NCBI GenBank assembly: GCA_023665865.1
Contig: JAMPDC010000001.1
Coordinates: forward strand, 2,555,659-2,619,658
DNA: 64,000 bases
From: Staphylococcus sp.
GTDB lineage: Bacteria; Bacteroidota; Bacteroidia; Bacteroidales; Muribaculaceae
Reading direction: 5' to 3'
Shown here: in pieces, positions 46,313-54,146 of the stretch
Layout: the number at the start of each line of letters is the position of its first letter
Numbering within the stretch: position 1 is the first letter of the stretch
Notes under the pieces: generated by a model
The model's input: the letters and a program-made list of their open reading frames with translations, nothing else
What the model was told of the DNA's origin: nothing
Databases searched by the model: none
Program-made: the position numbers and the translations under genes

Positions 46313-47191
46313 TTATTCGTGATAGTCGGTTTCAAGAAAATCAACATGGAGGTCGGGAGCGGAAGTTGAATCGGCGGTTTTTAGCTCAATCTTTTCGCCG
46401 CTCGGTGTGTTGCTGAGAAAAGTTTGTATCATCGTATCTCCGTTTGTGAGATAGCTTCGAGTGGCGCGCAGCATATCTCTACGGTTCATCTGATCATATT
46501 TTTTCGGACTATAGATAGGGGCTATCTCTTGATTGCTCGCTTCGATTCCTATGACGGCAAACCGATGTTGCCCTGTGCTTTCGTCTGCTTCGAGTATCAA
46601 TCCCGGTAGTCCGTACAATTTCCATGGGCCATCCCGAAGCGGTATATCGGGAGTAAACCACACTGTCCAGTGACGTCCATGGTAATCAGTCTCGGCCATT
46701 ACACACTCATATCCGAGGATGGTTTTGGTTGAATCGCCAATTTCCCATTTCATTTCGGCGAGAGGTTCAGAATAGTAGCCCCTTTCCAGCATACCTGCAC
46801 TGTCATATACCGTGACAATAGAGTCTCCGGTAGACTTAAAGACATACATGTAGCCATTCATTGTCGGGATCGAACTGCTGTCTTTGGTCTCGAGCGCTTT
46901 CTTGACTCCCTCGTCCATCAACCGGTTGAAAACAGCTTTTCCACTCGGGGTGGATTCAAGCGAATCAATGTACTCTGAACGGGGACTGAAGAACTTTGAA
47001 TACCCACTGTTGGCAAGTAGCACCATCGGGTATTCGGTCTCATAGGCTTTCGCGTCGGTCTTCAGGTGGAGATGGGGGTAAAAATACGTGACTTTTATCT
47101 CGGCGCGGGGATTTGGAGCCTTTTTCTTTGCCGACATGCTCAGGGCTGCAAAGGCTATCAGAAAGGTCGTGAGGAGGATGAGACGTTTCAT
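46313..47191 (-). CDS. GLPGLI family protein (paralogue 1, promoter-proximal)
   Basis: 292 residues from the ATG at 47191 (MKRLILLTTFLIAFAALSMSA signal peptide). The upstream in-frame start at 47293 would include the promoter and is rejected. GLPGLI at residues 194-199, preceded by ILGYECVMAETDYHGRHWTVWFTPDIPL. Ends VDFLETDYHE, as in paralogues 2 and 4. First gene of the operon, with a consensus promoter about 70 bp upstream. It is closest to paralogue 2 (shared SAKKK mature N-terminus and YSPKKYDQMNR/YPFRQYDKMTR region). Confidence 0.87.
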   Translation of the reverse strand: MKRLILLTTFLIAFAALSMSAKKKAPNPRAEIKVTYFYPHLHLKTDAKAYETEYPMVLLANSGYSKFFSPRSEYIDSLESTPSGKAVFNRLMDEGVKKALETKDSSSIPTMNGYMYVFKSTGDSIVTVYDSAGMLERGYYSEPLAEMKWEIGDSTKTILGYECVMAETDYHGRHWTVWFTPDIPLRDGPWKLYGLPGLILEADESTGQHRFAVIGIEASNQEIAPIYSPKKYDQMNRRDMLRATRSYLTNGDTMIQTFLSNTPSGEKIELKTADSTSAPDLHVDFLETDYHE

Positions 47192-47262
47192 ATTGTGAAA
47201 ATGTGACGGGTTATTAAACGTGATAAAATTGGAATCCATTGACGGAAGAGAGTTTTCAGTCG

Positions 47263-47294
47263 CAAAGCTAATGAAATAGTTTTTAACCTGCAAA
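47263..47294 (-). promoter_or_regulatory. Consensus promoter of the GLPGLI operon
   Basis: On the minus strand: TTTG (complement of 47291-47294), exactly 20 bp, TAGCTTTG (complement of 47263-47270). The predicted leader is about 65 nt. No second consensus promoter was found inside the cluster. Confidence 0.8.
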
Positions 47295-47395
47295 TTATTT
47301 AATTATATTTTTCGTCTAAATACGAAATATCTTGTCCGAGGCTGCCTGTGAGGCCATATATGAGCTGTGGTCAGTCTTAAAAATCGAGGCCTCAA

Positions 47396-47427
47396 TTTGG
47401 ATAATAGCACCAAGGATGTTAACTTTG
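47396..47427 (+). promoter_or_regulatory. Consensus promoter of udk
   Basis: TTTG at 47396-47399, exactly 20 bp, TAACTTTG at 47420-47427. Divergent from the GLPGLI promoter. Confidence 0.85.
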
Positions 47428-47458
47428 CAATAAAAATCACCCCCATATAAACACAAGC

Positions 47459-48082
47459 ATGTTAATCATTGGAATAGCCGGCGGCACAGGCTCAGGTAAA
47501 ACCACCGTCGTTAATAAGATTATCAACAGTCTTCCTCCCGGAGAGGTGGCAGTTCTTCCGCAGGATTCATATTACAAGGATTCAAGCCATGTACCGGTCG
47601 AGGAGCGTAGCAAGATCAACTTTGACGAGCCTGCTGCGATCGAATGGACTCTGCTTGTCGATCATCTCCGTCAGCTGAAGGAGGGAAAGACTATCGAGAT
47701 GCCGACCTATTCCTATCTGACATGCACACGTCAGGAAGAGACGGTGACGGTGGCTCCGCGTGAGGTGGTGATTGTCGAGGGAATCCTTGTGTTGACCGAC
47801 CCTATCCTCCGCGAGATGATGGACGTGAAAGTGTTTGTCGATGCCGATGCCGACGAGCGTCTCATCCGTGTCATAGCCAGAGACTGTGTGGAGCGTGGCC
47901 GCACGCCGATGATGGTGCTCAACCGCTATCAGGAGGTGCTCAAACCTATGCATGAGATGTATATCGAGCCATCCAAACGTTGCGCTGACCTCATCGTCCC
48001 ACAGGGTGGTAGCAATGTCGTCGCCATCCAGTTGCTGACAGACTATATCGAATCTCGTCTCAGACGGCCCAACAATCTCTAA
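47459..48082 (+). CDS. udk: Uridine kinase
   Basis: 207 residues. Phosphorylates uridine and cytidine to UMP and CMP for pyrimidine salvage. The P-loop [12 protein letters not shown] (residues 5-16) and the uridine-binding segments [29 protein letters not shown] and [10 protein letters not shown] are typical. Length is normal. First gene of a unit with lptB 11 bp downstream. Confidence 0.95.
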   Translation: MLIIGIAGGTGSGKTTVVNKIINSLPPGEVAVLPQDSYYKDSSHVPVEERSKINFDEPAAIEWTLLVDHLRQLKEGKTIEMPTYSYLTCTRQEETVTVAPREVVIVEGILVLTDPILREMMDVKVFVDADADERLIRVIARDCVERGRTPMMVLNRYQEVLKPMHEMYIEPSKRCADLIVPQGGSNVVAIQLLTDYIESRLRRPNNL

Positions 48083-48093
48083 TTGCATGCTCC

Positions 48094-48903
48094 ATGGATG
48101 AAACCCAGTCGTCACCACGACGTGACTATCCGGTCGGGACACCTGAAAAAATGGTGCTCCGTACCGACAATCTTGTAAAGAAATATGGCAAGCGCACGGT
48201 GGCCAACCATGTGTCGATCAATGTGACCCAGGGTGAGATCGTCGGTCTCCTTGGGCCTAACGGTGCCGGAAAGACCACGACTTTCTACATGACCGTGGGC
48301 CTTATCACCCCCAACGAGGGACAGATCTTCCTCAATGATCTGAACATAACGAAATATCCTGTCTACAAGCGTGCGCAGAATGGCATCGGCTATCTTGCTC
48401 AGGAGCCGAGTGTGTTCCGCAAACTTTCGGTTGAAAACAACATCAAGGCTGTCTTGCAGATGACCAACACTTCCGCGGAGTATCAGCGCGACAAACTTGA
48501 GAGCCTCATTGCTGAATTCAGTCTCGAGAAGGTGCGCCACAATCTCGGCGACCAGCTCTCGGGTGGTGAACGGCGCCGCACGGAGATTGCCCGCTGTCTG
48601 GCCATCGACCCGAAGTTCATCATGCTCGACGAGCCCTTTGCCGGTGTCGACCCCATCGCTGTGGAGGATATCCAGTCGGTGGTCTACCATCTCAAGGAGA
48701 AGAATATAGGCATCCTCATCACCGACCACAACGCTCAGGAGACCCTGCGCATCACCGACCGTGCATATCTGCTCTTCGAAGGTAAGATCCTCTTCCAGGG
48801 AACATCCGAGGAGCTTGCCGAAAATCCAACTGTGAGAGAGAAATACCTCGGCCGCGACTTCATGTTCTACCGCAAGAAGTTTGACTATCCCGAGGGGAAA
48901 TGA
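48094..48903 (+). CDS. lptB: Lipopolysaccharide export ABC transporter ATPase LptB
   Basis: 269 residues. ATPase that powers extraction of LPS from the inner membrane with LptFG. Walker [11 protein letters not shown]-loop [10 protein letters not shown], signature LSGGERRR, Walker [14 protein letters not shown] and H-loop [10 protein letters not shown] all fit LptB. An extension of about 20 residues precedes the usual start ([20 protein letters not shown]); the Met at residue 20 is a possible alternative start. lptF/lptG are not in the window. Confidence 0.93.
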   Translation: MDETQSSPRRDYPVGTPEKMVLRTDNLVKKYGKRTVANHVSINVTQGEIVGLLGPNGAGKTTTFYMTVGLITPNEGQIFLNDLNITKYPVYKRAQNGIGYLAQEPSVFRKLSVENNIKAVLQMTNTSAEYQRDKLESLIAEFSLEKVRHNLGDQLSGGERRRTEIARCLAIDPKFIMLDEPFAGVDPIAVEDIQSVVYHLKEKNIGILITDHNAQETLRITDRAYLLFEGKILFQGTSEELAENPTVREKYLGRDFMFYRKKFDYPEGK

Positions 48904-48988
48904 TCCGGTCTTAGCTGGCCGGCAGCGCCTTTATGCAATTCTAACCGGAGTATTTTAAACCATACCGCAGCTGATTGCACAGATTAAT

Positions 48989-49019
48989 TTTGTGCCCTCG
49001 CGCCGTTTTTGTAAATTTG
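48989..49019 (+). promoter_or_regulatory. Promoter of the LysE-family gene
   Basis: TTTG at 48989-48992, 19 bp, TAAATTTG at 49012-49019. Its predicted start, near 49026, favours the ATG at 49047 over the longer reading from 48975. Confidence 0.75.
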
Positions 49020-49046
49020 CAGATTGTGATACACCTGCCCGTCATA

Positions 49047-49667
49047 ATGTTTCGGGGATTGCTGATCGGCATCCTTGTGTCGGCTCCGATGGGGCCGATA
49101 GGGATGTTGTGTATCCAGCGCACACTCAACCGCGGACGCTGGCCGGCTTTCTTCACCGGTGTAGGTGCCGGGCTGAGCGATCTTGTCTACTGTCTGCTGA
49201 CAGGGCTCGGCCTCTCGTTTGTCACCGACTTCATACAGTCAAACCAGAGTGTGCTCCAGGTGATCGGTTCCGTGGTGTTGATGGTCTATGCCGCCTATCT
49301 CTTCATCTCCAACCCGTCGAGAGCCTTGCAGCCTGCTGTGATGCAGCCGAGCAGCTATTGGAAAGATTTCGGCACCGGCTTCCTCTTCACCTTCTCCAAT
49401 CCGCTCATCCTCTTCTTCATCATCGGACTCTTCGCCCGTTTCAGTTTCCTGGCTCCGGAATTCAAGGACTATCACTACGTAGCCGGCTATATCTCCATTT
49501 TTCTCGGCGCCGTATTGTGGTGGTTTGGAGTGACATATTTCGTCAACAAGGTGCGCCGCCACTTCAACATCCGCTCCATGTGGCTTCTCAACCGTATCCT
49601 CGCCGGTGTCATCCTCATCATGGGCTCCATTGGTTTCATCACCGGAGTCAAAGACTTGTTTTTCTAA
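49047..49667 (+). CDS. LysE/RhtB family transporter
   Basis: 206 residues from the ATG at 49047, chosen because the promoter lies inside the longer ORF. About six hydrophobic helices. The N-terminal APMGPIGMLCIQRTLNRGRW is the LysE-family signature. These are amino-acid or small-metabolite exporters of the inner membrane; the substrate cannot be read from the sequence. The downstream CBM9-like gene follows after 22 bp. Confidence 0.85.
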   Translation: MFRGLLIGILVSAPMGPIGMLCIQRTLNRGRWPAFFTGVGAGLSDLVYCLLTGLGLSFVTDFIQSNQSVLQVIGSVVLMVYAAYLFISNPSRALQPAVMQPSSYWKDFGTGFLFTFSNPLILFFIIGLFARFSFLAPEFKDYHYVAGYISIFLGAVLWWFGVTYFVNKVRRHFNIRSMWLLNRILAGVILIMGSIGFITGVKDLFF

Positions 49668-49689
49668 CCATCACACCTAAATATATTAT

Positions 49690-50340
49690 ATGGATATGAC
49701 TCTCCACATCCCCTATGTCGACGACCTTGACTATCTCAACACGGATGCCATCTTCAACCGTCTGGAATCGGCCGGTGAGCGCCACAACATCGGGCAGCTC
49801 AACTGGAAGGACGACTATCCATATCACCCGCTGACGACCTTTACCATCGCTCATTCGGCAAAGTTCATCTATGTCAACTTCTTTGTCCGCTGCAACTATC
49901 TGCGTGCGGTCAACTATGAAAACAACTCGCCCGTCCACGAAGACTCCTGTGTCATGTTCTATGTCGGTCGCCCTGACTCCGGAGAGTATCTTGCATTGGA
50001 GTTCAACTGCATCGGCACCATCAAGGCTGAGCGGTGTGGCGGCAATACGGGTGTGACCCCGCTTTCCGACAGTGAGATAGGGCAGATCAGTGTGCTGCCT
50101 TCCTGCGGACGCCGTCCTTTCCGCGAGATCGAGGGCCTTTTCACCTGGGATCTGCTCGTGGCCATCCCGCTCGGACTGCTCGGTGTGGAGTTCACCGGGA
50201 AGCCGCTCGGACTCACGGGCAATTTCTTCAAGTGTGCGTCGGGCACGTCTCAGCCCCACTTTCTTAGCTGGGCGCCCGTAGAGTCGGCCAAGCCCGATTT
50301 CCGTCGTCCGGAGTCGTTCGGCAGCATAGTGCTCGACTGA
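49690..50340 (+). CDS. Carbohydrate-binding family 9-like protein
   Basis: 216 residues, no signal peptide. Beta-rich, with the CBM9-like features seen in a conserved Bacteroidetes family (DEDSCVMFYV-like HEDSCVMFYV, YLALEFNCIGTIKA, FTWDLLVAIPLGLLG, GNFFKCASGTSQPHFLSWAPV). Ligand and role are unknown; without a signal peptide it should be cytoplasmic unless exported another way. It probably shares a transcript with the LysE-family gene. Confidence 0.75.
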   Translation: MDMTLHIPYVDDLDYLNTDAIFNRLESAGERHNIGQLNWKDDYPYHPLTTFTIAHSAKFIYVNFFVRCNYLRAVNYENNSPVHEDSCVMFYVGRPDSGEYLALEFNCIGTIKAERCGGNTGVTPLSDSEIGQISVLPSCGRRPFREIEGLFTWDLLVAIPLGLLGVEFTGKPLGLTGNFFKCASGTSQPHFLSWAPVESAKPDFRRPESFGSIVLD

Positions 50341-50467
50341 CGCCGTCTCTTTCCGGCATTTTGATAGTTTTCGGCTGCTTTTCGGATGAAAAGTGTGCCA
50401 TTTTGTGCGTGTATATGTGTGTTTGCTGTAAAAATGTAAGTATTTTGAGTGAAAATGTAGCAAAAAT

Positions 50468-50498
50468 TTTGTAAATTCAACAAAAGAGTATAACTTTG
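50468..50498 (+). promoter_or_regulatory. Promoter of gdhA
   Basis: TTTG at 50468-50471, 19 bp, TAACTTTG at 50491-50498. Leader about 85 nt. Confidence 0.8.
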
Positions 50499-50591
50499 TA
50501 GCGAAAGTTTAAGATTTACTTTCAAAATGTAGTTTAGTAATGCAATTTTCTTAAACGCAGAAAAAAATAACATTTCCAATTTCTCTAAGGT

Positions 50592-51929
50592 ATGAAAGCA
50601 GTAGAAGTTATTGACGATCTGAAGCGTCGTTTCCCCAATGAACCTGAATACATTCAGGCAGTGGATGAAGTAGTGTCATCAATCGAGGATGTCTACAATG
50701 AGAATCCTGAGTTTGAGCGCTACAACCTCATTGAGCGTCTCTGTATTCCCGACAGAATCTTTGCGTTCAGAGTGTCGTGGGTCGACGATAAGGGGAAGGT
50801 CCACAACAATATGGGCTACCGTGTGCAGCACAACAATGCCATCGGCCCGTATAAAGGCGGCATCCGTTTCCACTCGTCGGTCAATCTCTCGATCCTCAAG
50901 TTCCTTGCTTTTGAGCAGACTTTCAAAAACTCCCTGACAACCCTCGCCATGGGTGGTGCCAAAGGTGGCAGCGACTTCTCGCCCCGCGGCAAGAGCGATA
51001 TGGAAGTGATGCGTTTCTGCCAGGCTTTCATCCAGGAGCTCTGGCGTCAGATCGGACCGGATACCGACGTGCCCGCAGGCGATATCGGTGTCGGTGGTCG
51101 TGAGGTCGGCTACATGTTCGGTGAATATAAGAAGATGGCCCGTGAGTTCACTGGCACTTTCACCGGCAAGGGCTTCGAGTTTGGCGGTTCGCTCATCCGC
51201 CCCGAGGCTACCGGCTACGGCAACGTCTATTTCCTTCTCGAGATGCTCAAGACACGCGGTCTCGACATCGCAGGCAAGCGTGTGGCCATCTCCGGTTCGG
51301 GCAATGTGGCTACCTACACAGCCGAGAAGCTTCTTGAGCTCGGCGCGAAGGTCGTCTCCATGAGCGACAGCGACGGTTCTATCTACATCCCCGACGGCAT
51401 GAGCCGCGAGCAGCTTGACTACATCTTCAAGCTCAAGAACATCTACCGTGGCCGTATCCGTGAGTTTGCCGAGGAATATGAATGTCAGTATTTCGAGGGA
51501 GAGCGTCCCTGGCAGCGCGTCGCATGCGACATCGCCATGCCTTCCGCTACCCAGAATGAGATTGACGGCGACGATGCCCGCGCTCTCATCGCCAACGGCT
51601 GTATCGCAGTCAGCGAGGGTGCCAACATGCCCTCTACTCCCGATGCTATCCGCGAGTTCCAGAAAGCGAAGATCCTCTATGCTCCGGGCAAGGCTGCCAA
51701 TGCCGGCGGTGTCTCTGTCTCCGGACTTGAGATGGCACAGAACTCACAGAAGCTTTCGTGGAGCGCTGAGGAAGTCGACAGAAAGCTCAAGGAAATCATG
51801 GCTGAAATACATAAGCAATGTGTGAAATATGGCACTGAGTCAGATGGATATATCAACTACGTCCGTGGTGCCAATGTCGCAGGGTTCATGAAGGTTGCCC
51901 GTGCGATGATGGCCCAGGGTATTCTCTGA
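50592..51929 (+). CDS. gdhA: Glutamate dehydrogenase, NADP-type hexameric
   Basis: 445 residues, the length of hexameric bacterial GDH. Converts 2-oxoglutarate and ammonia to glutamate. Substrate-binding segments YKGGIRFH, LAMGGAKGGSDF and the catalytic-Asp region VPAGDIGVGGREVGYM are present, with the nucleotide-binding fold at VAISGSGNVATYTAEKL. NADP preference is inferred from family resemblance, not read directly. Own promoter; a strong hairpin lies about 130 bp downstream. Confidence 0.95.
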   Translation: MKAVEVIDDLKRRFPNEPEYIQAVDEVVSSIEDVYNENPEFERYNLIERLCIPDRIFAFRVSWVDDKGKVHNNMGYRVQHNNAIGPYKGGIRFHSSVNLSILKFLAFEQTFKNSLTTLAMGGAKGGSDFSPRGKSDMEVMRFCQAFIQELWRQIGPDTDVPAGDIGVGGREVGYMFGEYKKMAREFTGTFTGKGFEFGGSLIRPEATGYGNVYFLLEMLKTRGLDIAGKRVAISGSGNVATYTAEKLLELGAKVVSMSDSDGSIYIPDGMSREQLDYIFKLKNIYRGRIREFAEEYECQYFEGERPWQRVACDIAMPSATQNEIDGDDARALIANGCIAVSEGANMPSTPDAIREFQKAKILYAPGKAANAGGVSVSGLEMAQNSQKLSWSAEEVDRKLKEIMAEIHKQCVKYGTESDGYINYVRGANVAGFMKVARAMMAQGIL

Positions 51930-52176
51930 TGTCATGGATTTGTAATCGCACACACTTGACAAATATCCTCTCCATCAATAAGAATTAAGTAATAAGAACA
52001 GAGAATAATTCTTTTAATATAGATTTAATTTAAGTATAACGATTGATTAAACGACAGGGTCCCTGCCGGCGAGATGCCAGGCGGGGATCCACTTTTTTTG
52101 CGCCGGGGCGGTCGTGGGAATGTCGGGAGGTGAGAGACGTGACACCTCCGGTACCATCGGTTTCACCCGCTATGCT
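51930..52176. other. Noncoding stretch after gdhA
   Basis: AT-rich to 52050, then GC-rich from the terminator hairpin onward. Contains one GGTACC (52150-52155). No credible gene. Confidence 0.5.
52057..52099 (+). terminator. Hairpin with T-run downstream of gdhA
   Basis: GGGTCCCTGCC pairs with GGCGGGGATCC (all positions, including two wobbles), followed by ACTTTTTTTG. Confidence 0.75.
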
Positions 52177-52229
52177 TGGTACCGCGGTACCATTGACCGT
52201 GGCGTGGTACTGTGGTACCGCTGGAACCG
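52177..52229 (+). repeat. Left arm of a 53-bp inverted repeat rich in GGTACC
   Basis: Begins with the 16-bp perfect palindrome TGGTACCGCGGTACCA and ends GGTACCGCTGGAACCG. It is the reverse complement of 52541-52593 with a single mismatch. Holds three GGTACC sites. Confidence 0.9.
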
Positions 52230-52540
52230 TCGTGGTTTTCTATCCGCGTCCGAAGCATCGTGTGTCTGTGTAGTATGAGTCTGTGATCGGCTGACTCATT
52301 CCCTTATCTGCATATATATATTATATTATTATATACATATATATTATATATATAGTGAATATATATACATACAGAGAGAATAATAATATATAATATAAAT
52401 AATAATATATATAATAGTCATAGTGATGACAAGTGGCGGAGGGACAATAGTTGCTCCCTTGCTGACACTGCTGACTGCTGCCGTAGTCATGGCTGACTGA
52501 CTGCTGTTGCCGGGGATGTTTGGGGGCAGGATGGTCACTG
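52230..52540. other. 311-bp centre of the inverted repeat, with an AT microsatellite
   Basis: Bases about 52310-52420 are almost pure A/T (TATATATTATAT-type runs). The flanks are mixed sequence. The ORFs that cross it translate to low-complexity YYIYYYLYY and are not genes. No transposase, tRNA or known RNA is seen. Confidence 0.6.
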
Positions 52541-52593
52541 CGGTTCCAGCGGTACCACAGTACCACGCCACGGTGAATGGTACCGCGGTACCA
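52541..52593 (-). repeat. Right arm of the 53-bp inverted repeat
   Basis: Matches 52177-52229 in reverse complement, 52 of 53 bases. Three GGTACC sites. A fourth follows at 52625-52630 in a CGATGGTACC context that mirrors GGTACCATCGG left of the other arm (52150-52160). Confidence 0.9.
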
Positions 52594-52661
52594 TAAGTAC
52601 CACAGAGTACCCGTCTGCGCCGATGGTACCGCAGGTACTCTGCCGTCGTGGGGTGGAGTGT

Positions 52662-54056
52662 CTACACGGGCTGGACGTAGATCTGTGCGTTTTCATATCT
52701 CGTGACTCTCACCCGGGAGCCTGCATGGATGAATCCCATGATTGCTACGGCGTCGAGCACCTCGCCGTTGATCTCCACCTTGCCTGCGGGACGCATGTCG
52801 GTGACTGCCGAGCCTTCGAGCCCGACATAGTTGACCGGCGACATGTCGACTCCGATATATCCGTCCTTCACCTGCTGGGTCAGGAGCAACTCGGTGTGGC
52901 GGCGCACCCATTTGGGGCCGTAGGAGGAGGTCAGATACCATACGGCCACGACTGCGAGGGCTATTCCTGCGAGGAAGATGACCATTGAGCTCCAGACGGC
53001 GTCGGCATTAAGGTGGGAGAGGGAGAAGGTGTAGTGTTCGATGAGGCCGAGGATCACAGCGGCGCAGACACACGAGATGCCCGCTATGCCTGTCAGTCCG
53101 AAGCCGGGGACCACGAAGACTTCGAGCACTATCAGCATCACGCCGAGCACGAAGAGGAGGATGATCCATGAGCTGGCGATGCCGGTGATGTAGAGCGGCA
53201 GGAAGTAGAGGACGGCGGCTATGATGGCGGCTGCCGAGGGGAAGCCTACGCCCGGAGTGTGGAGCTCCATGTAGATGCCTCCGACTATTATCATGATGAG
53301 TATCGCCTGGACTGCGGGATTGGTGAAGAAGCCGATGAGGTGGTCGAGCCAGTCGGGCTGGTATTCCGTCAACGTGTAGTTGCCTTGGCTGATGCCGAGC
53401 CCGGAGAGCACATCCTCGGTCGACTCTGCCTTGCCGTCGGCATAGCCCCATCTGAGGGCCTCGTCGGTGGTGAATGTCAGCACACGGGTGGAGTCGATGA
53501 GCCCGGGGACGGCTACGCGGGTGTCGACCATCGCTTCGGCTATGAGAGGGTCGCGGCGCCAGCGCCCGGTGCTGTCTGCGGCGAGATATTTGCCGTGGTG
53601 TTCGGCTGTCGCACGCATCATGGCCCGCATGTAGGACTGATATTTGTCGGGCATGGCGGCTCCGTCGGCTCCGTTGACCACCGTGACCGCGCCCATTGAT
53701 GCACCCTGACGCATGTAGACGGAGTCGCAGGCGAGAGCTATGAGTGCGCCTGCCGATGCAGCGTTGTTGTCGACGAAAGCCACCACGTCGCCCGGATAGT
53801 TGAGGATGGCGGTGCGGATGGAGTCGGCGTGGACGACAGAGCCTCCGTAGGTGTTGAGATGGACGAGGAGCAGGTCGGCGTTTCTCCGCTTTGCCTCGTC
53901 GAGAGCCTGACGGGTGTAGCGCCAGGTGCTTGACCCGATTTCATCGTCGAGCCTTAGCATGTAGACATTCCTGGTGTCGGCCGCCGATGCAGAGAGTGAG
54001 GGGCCGATGGCAGATAGAAGCAGAAGGATGAATGATAGAAGAGGGTTGGTTGTCAT
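52662..54056 (-). CDS. NfeD-type membrane serine protease (ClpP-like + NfeD)
   Basis: 464 residues from the ATG at 54056 (MTTNPLLSFILLLLSAIGPSLSASAA signal peptide). An upstream in-frame start at 54095 lies in the GGTACC repeat and is rejected. N-terminal ClpP/SppA-like protease: NNAASAGALIAL carries the nucleophile Ser, and the catalytic Lys is probably in the DKYQSYMRAMM region. Four or five membrane helices follow (about 245-395), then the soluble NfeD beta-barrel (about 400-464, GLEGSAVTDMRPAGKVEING). Family members act in membrane quality control, often with stomatin-like proteins; none is adjacent. Confidence 0.9.
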   Translation of the reverse strand: MTTNPLLSFILLLLSAIGPSLSASAADTRNVYMLRLDDEIGSSTWRYTRQALDEAKRRNADLLLVHLNTYGGSVVHADSIRTAILNYPGDVVAFVDNNAASAGALIALACDSVYMRQGASMGAVTVVNGADGAAMPDKYQSYMRAMMRATAEHHGKYLAADSTGRWRRDPLIAEAMVDTRVAVPGLIDSTRVLTFTTDEALRWGYADGKAESTEDVLSGLGISQGNYTLTEYQPDWLDHLIGFFTNPAVQAILIMIIVGGIYMELHTPGVGFPSAAAIIAAVLYFLPLYITGIASSWIILLFVLGVMLIVLEVFVVPGFGLTGIAGISCVCAAVILGLIEHYTFSLSHLNADAVWSSMVIFLAGIALAVVAVWYLTSSYGPKWVRRHTELLLTQQVKDGYIGVDMSPVNYVGLEGSAVTDMRPAGKVEINGEVLDAVAIMGFIHAGSRVRVTRYENAQIYVQPV

Positions 54057-54087
54057 ACGGTGGAGGATTATGAGTGGAGGATGGGTT

Positions 54088-54121
54088 GGTACCATGTCAT
54101 GGCGTCGGTACTGATGGTACC
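54088..54121. repeat. Further GGTACC repeat unit between nfeD-like and flippase-like genes
   Basis: Two GGTACC sites (54088-54093, 54116-54121) with GGTACT between and after them (GATGGTACCGTGGTACTG). Same vocabulary as the inverted repeat 1.5 kb away. Confidence 0.7.
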
Positions 54122-54146
54122 GTGGTACTGTTTATTGAGTCGGGGG

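Noticed and set aside
47192-47293. 34-codon longer start of the first GLPGLI gene
   Set aside because: It would include the consensus promoter, and the signal peptide begins at the ATG at 47191.
52043-52273. Plus-strand ORF of 76 codons over the left repeat arm
   Set aside because: It runs through a terminator hairpin and the inverted repeat and shows no protein-like conservation pattern.
52321-52571. Minus-strand ORFs with YYIYYYLYYILL composition
   Set aside because: They arise from the AT microsatellite inside the inverted repeat; no real protein signal.
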